Assembly: GCA_965215225.1 (NCBI GenBank)
Contig: OZ244039.1
Span: 1,550,001-1,614,000 of the forward strand
Reading direction: 5' to 3'
DNA length: 64,000 nt
DNA from: G965215225 sp965215225
GTDB lineage: Bacteria > Pseudomonadota > Gammaproteobacteria > CBDBNL01 > JAAOII01
The notes beneath the pieces are model-generated. The model had not been told where the DNA came from and ran no database searches. It saw nothing but the letters and a program-made list of their open reading frames with translations. Below are positions 45,085-54,097 of this stretch, in pieces (the stretch's first letter is position 1; the number at the start of each line of letters is the position of its first letter). A program made the translations under genes and the position numbers.

Positions 45085-45199
45085 GCTTGACGACTATAGA
45101 GGACGGGAACCACCTGACCCCATACCGAACTCAGCAGTGAAACTGTCCTTCGCCGATGGTAGTATGGCTTTGCCATGCAAGAGTAGGACATCGTCAAGC
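45085..45199 (+). rRNA. rrf: 5S ribosomal RNA
   Basis: The core CCACCTGACCCCATACCGAA then CTCAGCAGTGAAAC and CGCCGATGGTAGTATGGC are typical of bacterial 5S rRNA. The 5' end GCTTGACGA pairs with the 3' end TCGTCAAGC to form helix I. The length is about 115 nt. A run of eight T (45200-45207) follows and should terminate transcription. No 16S or 23S gene is nearby, so this copy is separate from an rRNA operon. Confidence 0.93.
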
Positions 45200-45248
45200 T
45201 TTTTTTTGTCCTAAATTTGGGGCAGCGGATAATTCTCGGTTGTAATCT

Positions 45249-45974
45249 ATGAAATATAGTGATACCTTAAAAGCCTTGGCAGCCTATGGCACGGGACAGA
45301 ATCGCAAGATCTATGTTCGCCATGGCGCTAATCCTGCCAATGTCTATGGGGTGAGCTTTGCTAATTTGGGCAAACTGGTTAAACAGATTAAGCAAGACCA
45401 CTCATTAGCCTATAGGCTATGGCAGTCTGGCAATTATGATGCGCGTAATCTTGCTACTAAGCTAGCCAACCCAGCTTCCTTTTCCTTAGCTGAGGCAGAG
45501 GATTGGGTCAAAGACATAGATAACTATCTTCATGCCGGTCTGCTAGGCGGAGTTCTGGCTCAGAACCCAAATGCTCTTAAACTAGTGGCTAAATGGACTT
45601 CAAGCAAGGTGGAATACATTTGTGAGACTGGCTATTCACTCTTAGGTTCTTTGGTAAAACTCAATTCCGCTTCCCTACCGGTTGAGGCGGCCTTAGAATA
45701 TCTGGCTAAGATTGAAAGGGATATCCATAAGAGTCCCAACTGGGTTCGCTATGGGATGAATTGGGCGCTCATTTCGCTTGGAACCTATAAGGACGAGCTG
45801 ATGGAAGCGGCGATTGAGGCGGCTGAGCGTATAGGTCAGGTGGAGGTGGATCATGGCGAAACTAGCTGTAAGACCCCTTTGGCTGCTCCCTATATTCGTA
45901 AGGCATTTATGAAGAGGAAGGAGAAGGAAAGAAATCAAGCTATGAAAAGAGAAAAACTAGCAAATAAGAGATGA
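45249..45974 (+). CDS. DNA alkylation repair protein (AlkD-like HEAT-repeat glycosylase)
   Basis: The 241-aa all-helical protein matches the DNA alkylation repair family (PF08713): VRHGANPANVYGVSFANLGK, LWQSGNYDARNLATKLANPA and the NWVRYGMNWALISLG region. The core residues of this family (the W-x-x-S/D segment before the catalytic Asp) are present in part as AEDWVKDIDNY. It should remove positively charged N3/N7-alkylpurines from DNA. Its stop overlaps the ATG of glpK (ATGA), so the two are co-translated, although their roles seem unrelated. A Lys-rich tail ends the protein. Confidence 0.8.
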   Translation: MKYSDTLKALAAYGTGQNRKIYVRHGANPANVYGVSFANLGKLVKQIKQDHSLAYRLWQSGNYDARNLATKLANPASFSLAEAEDWVKDIDNYLHAGLLGGVLAQNPNALKLVAKWTSSKVEYICETGYSLLGSLVKLNSASLPVEAALEYLAKIERDIHKSPNWVRYGMNWALISLGTYKDELMEAAIEAAERIGQVEVDHGETSCKTPLAAPYIRKAFMKRKEKERNQAMKREKLANKR

Positions 45975-47458
45975 CACAGAAAGACTATATCTTGGCTTTG
46001 GACCAAGGAACTACCAGCTCGCGAGCCCTAATCCTTGATTCAAATGGCGAATTATGTGGTAGTGGTATGGAAGAGTTTCGCCAGCACTTTCCTCAGTCTG
46101 GTTGGGTAGAGCATGACCCTGAGGAAATATGGCAATCTCAGCTGACTTCTTTAGGCACCGCCTTGACAATGGCGGGACTGAAAATCAGCGAGATAGCAGC
46201 GCTTGGCATAACCAATCAGCGAGAGACAGTGCTCATATGGGATCGTGAGACTGGCAAGCCGCTGCATAATGCTCTGGTATGGCAAGATAGGCGAACTACT
46301 GAGCGGATGCAGGAATTAGGTCCTAAGGAAGAGATGGTGCGCGCCAAAACAGGCCTATTGTTGGATCCCTATTTTTCTGCTTCTAAGCTTGAATGGTTGT
46401 TGGATAATGTGGATGGGGCAAGACAGATGGCAGACAGAGGAGATCTGGCGGCTGGCACCATAGATTCTTTTCTCGTTTATCGTCTTAGTGGCGGTAGAGA
46501 ACATATAACCGATATGACCAATGCTTGTCGCACTCTACTATTTGACATTCACAACTGCCGTTGGGACTCTGAGCTGCTCGAATTGTTTAACATACCCGAA
46601 TCCATTCTGCCGCGGGTGGTTGCAAATAGCGGTGAGCTGGCACAAACCAGTGAAGCGGTTGTTGATGCCAAGCTAACGATTAATGGTATGGCGGGAGACC
46701 AGCATGCCGCTCTGTGCGGTCAATTATGCACTGATACCGGAATGGTGAAGAACACCTATGGCACTGGTTGCTTTATGCTGATGTTAACGGGCGAGAAACC
46801 AGTGGCGAGTAATAACAGACTATTAACCACTCTTGCATGGGCTCTGCCGAATCAACCGGTTCAATATGCCCTTGAGGGAAGTGTCTTTGTTGGGGGTGCA
46901 GCTATTCAGTGGTTGCGCGATGGTTTGGAACTGATTGAAAGCGCTGAAAGAATCAATGACCTGGCAGCGCCAGCGAATGGCGGTATCTATCTAGTCCCCG
47001 CTTTTACTGGGTTGGGCGCACCTCATTGGGACCCGCGCGCGAGGGGAATTATTATTGGCATCACTCGCGGGACGACAAGTTCTCATATAGCCCGCGCCAC
47101 TTTGGAGAGCATTGCTTTTCAATCAACCGAGTTGGCCCTTGCTATGCAGGCGGATTGTGGCTTTGAATTTAAGACCATGAGAGCCGATGGAGGTGCTACC
47201 GCAAGTTCTGTTTTGATGCAGATACAGGCGGATCTTTTGGATGTGTCCATTGCGGTGCCGAAAATAGCCGAGACAACCGCGCTTGGCGCCGCCTATTTTG
47301 CTGGTTTAGGGAAAGGAATTTGGCAATCATTTGACGAGATTGCCACCCATTGGCAACTAGCTAAGGAATATACTCCCAAGATTAGTCAAGCCGAACGAGA
47401 ACGGCTAATGAGTCAATGGCAAGAGGCAGTCGCCAGATCGCGCAACTGGGCTAAGTAG
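45971..47458 (+). CDS. glpK: Glycerol kinase
   Basis: The 495-aa protein starts MTQKDYILALDQGTTSSRAL, the phosphate-binding motif of FGGY kinases. It carries GITNQRETVLIWDRETGKPL, VWQDRRT, GTIDSFLVYRLSGG, GDQHAALCGQ and GLGAPHWDPRARG, all characteristic of GlpK. It makes glycerol 3-phosphate from glycerol and ATP. Length is normal. No glpF or glpD lies nearby; the gene is coupled to an alkD-like gene instead. GlpK next to a polyol operon would fit sugar-alcohol use. Confidence 0.93.
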   Translation: MTQKDYILALDQGTTSSRALILDSNGELCGSGMEEFRQHFPQSGWVEHDPEEIWQSQLTSLGTALTMAGLKISEIAALGITNQRETVLIWDRETGKPLHNALVWQDRRTTERMQELGPKEEMVRAKTGLLLDPYFSASKLEWLLDNVDGARQMADRGDLAAGTIDSFLVYRLSGGREHITDMTNACRTLLFDIHNCRWDSELLELFNIPESILPRVVANSGELAQTSEAVVDAKLTINGMAGDQHAALCGQLCTDTGMVKNTYGTGCFMLMLTGEKPVASNNRLLTTLAWALPNQPVQYALEGSVFVGGAAIQWLRDGLELIESAERINDLAAPANGGIYLVPAFTGLGAPHWDPRARGIIIGITRGTTSSHIARATLESIAFQSTELALAMQADCGFEFKTMRADGGATASSVLMQIQADLLDVSIAVPKIAETTALGAAYFAGLGKGIWQSFDEIATHWQLAKEYTPKISQAERERLMSQWQEAVARSRNWAK

Positions 47459-47494
47459 GCTACTATGGGGCTTTTTGTATGACGTAAATTCATC

Positions 47495-47581
47495 CTCTAT
47501 AATAGCCAAATGATTATCCAATTATAATTGGGCGCCAATAGTTGTCAAGATTTTTCACTCTATAATAGCGAAATGACTATC
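47495..47581 (+). promoter_or_regulatory. Duplicated promoter/start segment ahead of dcd
   Basis: CTCTATAATAGCCAAATGAT (47495) recurs 63 bp later as CTCTATAATAGCGAAATGAC (47558). The second copy holds the real -10 box (TATAAT 47561-47566) with 6 nt before ATG 47573. The first copy would start a five-codon frame (MIIQL, stop). Confidence 0.6.
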
Positions 47582-48139
47582 AAATCTGACCTATGGATTA
47601 AGCGCATGGCGAAAGACGCCAAGATGATTGATCCTTTTGTTGCCAAACAGGTTCGGGCAGCAAGGGGCAAAAGGATCATCTCTTATGGACTATCTAGCTA
47701 TGGTTATGATGTTCGTTGCGCTCCCGAATTTAAGGTATTTACCAATATCTATTCAGTGCAGGTAGATCCCAAAAACTTTAGCCCCCGCAGCTTTGTTGAT
47801 ATACAAGGGGACCACTGCATCATCCCTCCCAATTCATTCGCCCTTGCCCGCACCCAAGAATATATGAGAATTCCTAGCAATGTCTTGGTTCTTTGTGTTG
47901 GCAAATCTACCTATGCAAGATGTGGCATAGTTGTAAATGTGACCCCACTAGAACCTGAATGGCATGGACGAATCACCTTGGAGTTTTCCAATACCACCAA
48001 CCTGCCAGCAAAGATCTATGCCAATGAAGGGGTAGCTCAGCTGCTATTCTTTGAGTCGGATGAGCAATGCGCAATCACCTATAAACAGCGTAAGGGAAAG
48101 TATCAAGGACAAACAAAAGTAACTCCGCCCCTTTCTTAA
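47573..48139 (+). CDS. dcd: dCTP deaminase
   Basis: ATG 47573 gives 188 aa, the usual length; earlier in-frame codons lie upstream of the -10 box and cannot be used. The start MTIKSDLWIKRMAKDAKMID and the block LSSYGYDVRCAPEFKVFTN are typical. The active-site region GKSTYARCGIVVNVTPLEPE and WHGRITLEFSNTTNLPAKIY is intact. The enzyme deaminates dCTP to dUTP in dTTP synthesis. TATAAT ends 6 nt before the ATG, so the mRNA is probably leaderless. The 3' end is tandemly repeated downstream. Confidence 0.93.
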   Translation: MTIKSDLWIKRMAKDAKMIDPFVAKQVRAARGKRIISYGLSSYGYDVRCAPEFKVFTNIYSVQVDPKNFSPRSFVDIQGDHCIIPPNSFALARTQEYMRIPSNVLVLCVGKSTYARCGIVVNVTPLEPEWHGRITLEFSNTTNLPAKIYANEGVAQLLFFESDEQCAITYKQRKGKYQGQTKVTPPLS

Positions 48140-48395
48140 TTATTTCTTATATAGAGCTATCAAGCGCCGCGTGACTCTGAATCGGATGAGCAATGCGCAA
48201 TCACCTATAAACAGCGTAAGGGAAAGTATCAAGGGCAAACAAAAGTAACTCCCCCCCTTTCTTAATTATTTCTTATATAGAACTATCAAGCGCCGAGCGA
48301 CTTTGAATCAGAGGAGCAATGCACAATCACCTATAAACAGCGTAAAGGAAAGTATCAAGGACAAACAAAAGTAACTCCCCCCATTTCTTAATTAT
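48057..48395 (+). repeat. Three 126-bp tandem copies of the dcd 3' end fused to a yejB 3' fragment
   Basis: GAGCAATGCGCAATCACCTA occurs at 48062 and 48188, and with one change at 48314, so the period is 126 bp. Each unit has the last 80 bp or so of dcd followed by TTTCTTATATAGAG(C)TATCAAGCGCC, and the bases from TATATAGAG onward match the 3' end of yejB at 51178-51212. The unit therefore records an old dcd-yejB junction. After 48395 to 48557 I see no gene. Confidence 0.9.
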
Positions 48396-48557
48396 TACGC
48401 AAAGTTTGAAAAATTAGTCGCAGCGCGTAATCAAGGAGATAATCTAAGCTCAGACCATTCAAAGCCTTTGAAGAATTATCTTTTGTTTCATTAAACCCCT
48501 TGTAGCTTTTGATATCTAGCCTTTAGATTGAATGACTTAGAAGTTCTAAACTAGTTT

Positions 48558-50801
48558 CTATTGGTATAACACTTCATCTAGACGGTTCTGGTCTAGCTGG
48601 GGTTTGCCATCCCCATCCAAAGACCACCAGCCACGCCACTCGGTAGGACTGATGGGAATGCAGCGAATGGCGGGATATTGATCCGAGTCACCGAAATCCC
48701 AAATAAGATTGTCAATGGTTTGTTCATCCTCCTCAATAGTTCCGCTATTATCTCTATCGCACCACTTAGTAATATCTTCTATCTCAGGATCTTCATCAAT
48801 ATTCAACCCATCGTCCCAAGTGGCATAAATCCCCTTATAGCCAGTCGGCGTCCGAAGGTCATCACTGGTCTTGGCTTCACCATGGTTGTCAGTATTGATA
48901 CCACTAGCCCCACTGTCCCAATAAGAAGCCACTCCAGTCCCCCCGACTCCAAACCCGACCAGCGGCATAGCAGTATCACTGCCTGAGACTACATAAGAAT
49001 AAGCAATCTGAACAAAATTTCCCCATCCCGCCAGACCGCCCATCTGACTCGTCCCGCTCACCTCAGCTGCCACAACCGAAGAAGAAATAATCTGAGTCTC
49101 TTGGCCAAACCCCACCAGACCGCCAACCCCAATATTGCCTCTAATCTCCTTTATCACAATCGAAGAAGAAATAATCTGAGCACTTGACCCAACTCCCGTC
49201 AGACCACCTACAAAAGAAAAAGAAGCATTTCCGCTCACCTCAGCTGCCACAACTGAAGAAGAGACAATCTGAGCCATATTACCCCATCCCACCAGACCGC
49301 CTACATTATCATTTCCTCTCACCTTATCCACCACAACCGAAGAAGAAACAATCCGAGCCGAATCACCATCCCCCACCAGACCGCCTACCCTAGCCCGACC
49401 TATCACTCTCTCAGCACTAAGCCTAAGATTGCGAATCGTCGCGTCCGCAGCTATATGGCCAAACAAACCCACACAATCCCCACCTGAACGACTAATATTC
49501 AAATCACTAATCGTCCAGCCATTGCCTTCAAAAGTCCCATCGAAAGCAGTTCCTTGACATCCATCTCTAGAACCATCTGTATCATGACCCAAGGGTCGCC
49601 AGCCTTTGCCTCCTTCATCATCCGCATAGGTTGCAAGACTGATATTCGCAACTAGCTCATAGCCAGCACAAGAAGTAATGCCACCATCACCACCACAGCC
49701 AGTGGTATCAATCGCCGCATTCTCCGATGACTTGCTGCCATTGCCATTTAGAGCATATCTCACTGAATCCAATTCTGCCGCTGTCTCTATCTCTATCAAC
49801 CCATCGCCATCATCATCTATGTCCTCATCTGCATCACGGCAACCATCCCCATCATTGTCGTGAGAAGGATTGCTCATCCAATTTGTCTCCCCAGTAGGAC
49901 AGGCGTCTTCTCCATCCCCAATAGTATCGCTATCGCAATCGGCATTTTCGACACATCCAGCTGCCTCATCCCCATCATCCAATCCATCATTATCGCAATC
50001 GCTATTTAATTCACATCCTTCTGGCTCATCCACATCATCCAACCCATCATTATCATCATCCGCATCACAGGCATCTCCAGCTTGGTCTCCATCTGTGTCC
50101 AACTGATCGTCATTTGCATCCACAGGACAATTATCCTCATGGTCAAGCCGACCATCATTATCATCGTTATCATCCACACTATCTGCTCGTCCATCCCCAT
50201 CCGTATTGATTCCCGTCCTTATGCCACCGTTGTTGTGGTCGTCCTTATTTTCTTCCCAAGTAAAATCTATGGTCACATCCCGCGCACTGCCATCACTCAG
50301 AATGCCTACAATCTCAAAAGTCCAGTTGGCTTCAGTCAGCCCATCAAGAGTATAGATGCTATCAATAAATTGGTCTATGTTAATAGGCAGGTATCTCATT
50401 ATTATTCCGCCGTCACTCTCTGCCGTAATATTCAGAGAAACGAAATCGCCAAAGTCCGATTGGTTGCTTATGCGAAAACCACCGGGCATGGGAGTAAAAG
50501 TGAGATTTACCTCAAGTGGTCTGAGAGAGCCTCCATTTCCTCCCGAACCAGCGCTGTCACCGCCACTTCCGCCAGCACAGGCAGTAAGAACCAGGAAGCT
50601 AATTCCCGCTAAGAAGAAAAGAAATCCCCTTGCCAGACAATATGAATGCGGGGGGGGGGTATGGAATAGCATAAGGGAGCTAGAAGAAAACTTAGAAGAG
50701 GGCCGAGAGAATACAGAGGAAAGGAAGCGAGAGAGACGAACCTCAAAGAACGCCATAATTGAAAGCTGCCAAAAGACAGAGAAATTAAACTTCGCTAGCA
50801 T
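48558..50801 (-). CDS. Surface lipoprotein with TSP3-like and GLUG repeats (paralogue E), phase-variable candidate
   Basis: ATG 50801 (747 aa) is preferred because the TATAAT box at 50809-50814 leaves only 7 nt before it. The first 58 residues or so (MLAKFNFSVFWQLSIMAFFE...) lead to MLFHTPPPHSYC, coded partly by a run of 10 C, and then to the signal LFFLAGISFLVLTAC with lipobox. No Met lies between tract and lipobox, so the tract length sets the frame. The rest has an N-terminal domain, six or so Ca-binding repeats (DADDDNDGLDDVDEPEGCEL), the GLIEIETAAELDSVRYALNG segment, about six GLUG repeats and the family C-terminal domain (YPAIRCIPISPTEWRGWWSL). It sits in an island between dcd and yejB. 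Confidence 0.85.
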   Translation of the reverse strand: MLAKFNFSVFWQLSIMAFFEVRLSRFLSSVFSRPSSKFSSSSLMLFHTPPPHSYCLARGFLFFLAGISFLVLTACAGGSGGDSAGSGGNGGSLRPLEVNLTFTPMPGGFRISNQSDFGDFVSLNITAESDGGIIMRYLPINIDQFIDSIYTLDGLTEANWTFEIVGILSDGSARDVTIDFTWEENKDDHNNGGIRTGINTDGDGRADSVDDNDDNDGRLDHEDNCPVDANDDQLDTDGDQAGDACDADDDNDGLDDVDEPEGCELNSDCDNDGLDDGDEAAGCVENADCDSDTIGDGEDACPTGETNWMSNPSHDNDGDGCRDADEDIDDDGDGLIEIETAAELDSVRYALNGNGSKSSENAAIDTTGCGGDGGITSCAGYELVANISLATYADDEGGKGWRPLGHDTDGSRDGCQGTAFDGTFEGNGWTISDLNISRSGGDCVGLFGHIAADATIRNLRLSAERVIGRARVGGLVGDGDSARIVSSSVVVDKVRGNDNVGGLVGWGNMAQIVSSSVVAAEVSGNASFSFVGGLTGVGSSAQIISSSIVIKEIRGNIGVGGLVGFGQETQIISSSVVAAEVSGTSQMGGLAGWGNFVQIAYSYVVSGSDTAMPLVGFGVGGTGVASYWDSGASGINTDNHGEAKTSDDLRTPTGYKGIYATWDDGLNIDEDPEIEDITKWCDRDNSGTIEEDEQTIDNLIWDFGDSDQYPAIRCIPISPTEWRGWWSLDGDGKPQLDQNRLDEVLYQ
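50650..50659. repeat. Homopolymer of 10 G (10 C on coding strand) inside coding region of paralogue E
   Basis: The run encodes T-P-P-P just ahead of the lipoprotein signal peptide. A change of one base would remove the lipoprotein from the only upstream start frame. It is the third such tract in the family. Confidence 0.85.
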
Positions 50802-50808
50802 AGTGCTT

Positions 50809-50814
50809 ATTATA
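50809..50814 (-). promoter_or_regulatory. Predicted -10 box of lipoprotein E
   Basis: TATAAT on the minus strand, 7 nt (AAGCACT) from ATG 50801, predicts a leaderless mRNA. Paralogue A has the same box with related sequence behind it. Confidence 0.55.
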
Positions 50815-50855
50815 CTCATTTATGTTGATAAAATCTTTCTAATAACAAAAAAAAT

Positions 50856-51015
50856 GGGAATTATATCCAATCTTCCACAAAAGAGAATATTATGAAAAAG
50901 AAAGTCCCAAAGCGAAGTTTAACCGCTTCACAAGCTTTCTTTTACGGACGCCCGTCAAAAAGAAGGCAAAAAATAAGGGAATTTATGGATTTGTGGAAAA
51001 TACCGTATAATTCCC
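50856..51015. mobile_element. MITE, 160-bp copy with 8-bp target duplication
   Basis: GGGAATTATATCCAATCTTC at left and GTATAATTCCC at right are inverted repeats. The flanks AAAAAAAT (50848-50855 and 51016-51023) are perfect 8-bp duplications. It is the shorter relative of the element at 5204-5416, in the opposite orientation, with the middle of the small ORF deleted. From 51024 to 51170 I see no feature. Confidence 0.9.
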
Positions 51016-51190
51016 AAAAAAATCAAACCCATTATTATACATACTTATATTGAAGAACTATTCATTTTTTCATAAGGCGGATTCTTCATTTTGTTCTTCT
51101 TTTTTTAGATTGAGACATCATTACAGATAAATGCCAACTGATAAAAACTTCAAACATTTTTTCAAAAGTCTCATTTCTTATATAGAGCCA

Positions 51191-52273
51191 TCAAGCGCCA
51201 CGCGACTCAAAGTCGATGCGAGGATCTACTAGGGTATAGGTGATATCGCTGATAATCTTGATGAGCAGTCCCAAGAGGGTGAATATATATAGGCTGGCGA
51301 ATATGATGGGGTAGTCGCGCTGCACCACTGCTTCAAAGCCCAATAATCCCAAGCCATTTAGGGAAAAAATGACTTCTATTAGCAGGGCGCCGGTAAAGAG
51401 TATTCCCACTAGCACGCCAGGCATCCCAGCAATAATAATTAACATAGCATTACGAAATACATGGCGGTATAGAACCTGTCGCTCACTCAATCCTTTGGCT
51501 CGCGCCGTCCATACATATTGCTTGTTAATCTCTTCCAAAAAGGAGTTCTTGGTTAGCATGGTCAGGGTAGCAAAGCCCCCTATTGCCAATGCTAGAGTGG
51601 GCAAGCTGATATGCCACAGATAATCGCCTATCTTTGCCAGCCAGCTCAGCTCGGCAAAATTATCCGACACCAGTCCGCTTAATGGAAATAGCTGCCAAAA
51701 ACTGCCACCAGCAAATAAGACAATCAACAGCACGGCAAAAAGAAAGCCAGGAATTGCATAGCTGATAGTGATAAACATACTAGTCCAAAAATCAAAAGAA
51801 GAGCCGTGGCGAACCGCCTTGCCTATTCCCATTGGAATAGAAATGAAGTAGATGAGCAAAGTTGACCAAAGACCCAATGAAATAGAAACCGGCAAAGCCT
51901 CCCATACCAGTTGAAGAACGGGGCGTCCTTTATAGAAGCTATTACCGAAATCAAACAACAGGTAACTGCGAATCATATGAAAGAACCGGGTGGCTGGCGG
52001 CTTATCAAAACCATAAAGAACCTCCAGCTCTTTTATGTATTCAGCCCTCAGGCCCTGGGCGCCGCGGTAAAAACTATCTCCCGACTGAATCTCACTGGCT
52101 GAACCAGAAAAACGGCTGGTTGCATCAAGGGTAATCTGGTCTAGGCTAAGGCGGGCAAGGGTCTGTTCGATGGGGCCGCCAGGGGCTGCCTGCACCAATA
52201 GGAAGTTAATGACCATAATACCGAAAAGGGTAGGTATTATGAGGAGAAGGCGGCGAACTATGTAGGCGAACAT
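51191..52273 (-). CDS. yejB: Peptide ABC transporter permease YejB
   Basis: The 360-aa protein has six membrane helices. It starts MFAYIVRRLLLIIPTLFGIM and has NFLLVQAAPGGPIEQTLARL, both characteristic of YejB of the YejABEF system. The EAA-type loop near the C-terminus (ARAKGLSERQVLYRHVFRNA) is present. YejABEF imports oligopeptides and, in Escherichia coli, microcin C. yejA lies 42 bp upstream. The usual yejE and yejF do not follow; a lipoprotein island starts instead. Confidence 0.9.
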   Translation of the reverse strand: MFAYIVRRLLLIIPTLFGIMVINFLLVQAAPGGPIEQTLARLSLDQITLDATSRFSGSASEIQSGDSFYRGAQGLRAEYIKELEVLYGFDKPPATRFFHMIRSYLLFDFGNSFYKGRPVLQLVWEALPVSISLGLWSTLLIYFISIPMGIGKAVRHGSSFDFWTSMFITISYAIPGFLFAVLLIVLFAGGSFWQLFPLSGLVSDNFAELSWLAKIGDYLWHISLPTLALAIGGFATLTMLTKNSFLEEINKQYVWTARAKGLSERQVLYRHVFRNAMLIIIAGMPGVLVGILFTGALLIEVIFSLNGLGLLGFEAVVQRDYPIIFASLYIFTLLGLLIKIISDITYTLVDPRIDFESRGA

Positions 52274-52315
52274 CGCCTGTTTAGCCTCCTATAGCCCCTA
52301 TTGCCCCTATAGCCC

Positions 52316-54097
52316 CTATAGAGACCACCAAGCAGAAAGCTGAGGGCCAGCCTGAGGTGTCTTAGCTGGCACGCCAAACTTGTTCCAATAGGCTAGGCGG
52401 TCGTAGCTGATATGCCATTGGGGAATAACATAATAGCCCCATAGTAATACCCTATCTAGAGCGCGACAATGGTCTATCAAGTCTTGCCGACTTTCTGCCC
52501 GAATAAGGTCCTCAACGAGCGAATCTACCACTGGGCTCTTAACGCCAATAAAATTACGCCCTCCTGGAACATCCGCATTCTTGCTATTCCAAAAATCCCT
52601 TTGTTCATTACCCGGCGATTCGCTCTGTGCGATGGTAGAGACCATCATATCAAACTCATAGTTCTGCACTCTATTGATATACTGAGTAGTATCCACCAAA
52701 CGAATAGAAGCATCAATACCCAACCTTTGTAAATTATTGATAAACGGATTTACTATCCGCTCGAACGCCTTCTGCACTAGAAGTATCTCAAACTTCATCT
52801 GCTTGCCAGTTTCCTTAGATACGAGTTTATTCTGTTTCAATTCCCAACCCGCTTGGTCAAGAAGTGCTATCGCCTGTCGTAGATTTGCGCGCATACCACC
52901 TGAGGTATCAGTGCGCGGCGGGGATGGTGGTGGCTGAGTGAAAAGCTCGGCTGGTAGTTGCTCTCTATAAGGCTGAAGAATTGCTAATTCGGCTTTGTTT
53001 GGTAGTCCTTGGGCTGCCATCTCGCTATTGGAAAAGAAGCTATAGGATCTCTTATAGCTATTAAAGAAGAGATTCTTATTTGACCACTCAAAATCAAAGG
53101 CATAGCCCAATGCCTGCCGCGTTAATGGTGAGGAAAAAATATCCTTACGGGTATTAAAGATAAAAGCCTGCATCCCCTGATTACGATGATGGGGAAATTC
53201 TTTCTTAATCACTTGCCCGGCCCTCACCGCCGGAAAGTTATAGCCCTCATGCCATCTTTTCGCTTGATTCTCTGCCCAGACATCTATATCCCCGGCCTTA
53301 AAAGCCTCATACAGCACGGTCAGATCGCGATAATAGATATACTTGATCCTATCAAAATTATGTTGTCCCCTATTGACCGCTAAGTTCTTCCCCCAATAGT
53401 TCGGATTTCGCTTATAGGTAACCGAACGGCCTGCTTGAAACTCCTCAATGATATAAGGACCCGAACCTATGGGCTTATTCAAATTCACCTCAGTGAAATC
53501 CTTACCTTCCCAATAGTGCTTCGGTAAGATAGTCAACTGCCCTAGTATCAAAGGCAGTTCGGCATTGTCATCCGACTTAAAGGTAAATTTCACCCTATGC
53601 TTGTCCAAGGCTTCTGCCTTAGCCACATCAGCATAATAGGCGCGCAAAAAAGGTCTGCCTTTGGTAGTTAAGAGGTTAAAGCTAAAGACCACATCTTCTG
53701 CTGTCACTGGTTTGTTGTCGCTAAAACGAGCGGTCTTATGCAGATGATAGATGATCCAACCTATCTTACCCTCAGGCACCTCTATCCTCTCAGCCAGCAA
53801 CCCATATTCACTAAAAGGCTCATCCATTCCCTTGGTCGTCAGAGTATCATATAGCAAGCCTGTGCCATCTGCCACCTCGCCTTGAACGATAAAGCTATTG
53901 AAATTATCAAATGAACCAAAACCACCGCGCACCAAGACGCCCCCCTTAGCTGCCATAGGATTGACATAATCAAAATGGGTAAAGCCAGCTGGATGCTTAG
54001 GGCTGCCGTGAAGAGCAAGCGCGTGAACTAAGCGACTCTCCTCAGCTAGTATCACAGAGGAGAACAACAAGGCGCAGATTGTCAGTAGAGTCCTCAT
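52316..54097 (-). CDS. yejA: Peptide ABC transporter substrate-binding protein YejA
   Basis: ATG 54097 (593 aa) overlaps the mltD stop (ATGA) and gives the signal peptide MRTLLTICALLFSSVILA; longer frames reach into mltD. The mature protein reads HALALHGSPKHPAGFTHFDY and VNPMAAKGGVLVRGGFGSFD, typical of YejA in solute-binding family 5 (PF00496). The C-terminus is a normal peptide-binding lobe ending SAWWSL. It hands peptides to YejB and its partner. Gene order mltD-yejA-yejB on the minus strand suggests one transcript. Confidence 0.9.
   Translation of the reverse strand: MRTLLTICALLFSSVILAEESRLVHALALHGSPKHPAGFTHFDYVNPMAAKGGVLVRGGFGSFDNFNSFIVQGEVADGTGLLYDTLTTKGMDEPFSEYGLLAERIEVPEGKIGWIIYHLHKTARFSDNKPVTAEDVVFSFNLLTTKGRPFLRAYYADVAKAEALDKHRVKFTFKSDDNAELPLILGQLTILPKHYWEGKDFTEVNLNKPIGSGPYIIEEFQAGRSVTYKRNPNYWGKNLAVNRGQHNFDRIKYIYYRDLTVLYEAFKAGDIDVWAENQAKRWHEGYNFPAVRAGQVIKKEFPHHRNQGMQAFIFNTRKDIFSSPLTRQALGYAFDFEWSNKNLFFNSYKRSYSFFSNSEMAAQGLPNKAELAILQPYREQLPAELFTQPPPSPPRTDTSGGMRANLRQAIALLDQAGWELKQNKLVSKETGKQMKFEILLVQKAFERIVNPFINNLQRLGIDASIRLVDTTQYINRVQNYEFDMMVSTIAQSESPGNEQRDFWNSKNADVPGGRNFIGVKSPVVDSLVEDLIRAESRQDLIDHCRALDRVLLWGYYVIPQWHISYDRLAYWNKFGVPAKTPQAGPQLSAWWSL

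Noticed and set aside
48245..48260. C-rich run in the second dcd repeat unit as another phase-variation tract
   Set aside because: It lies after the dcd stop in a non-coding duplicate, so slippage would not affect a gene product.
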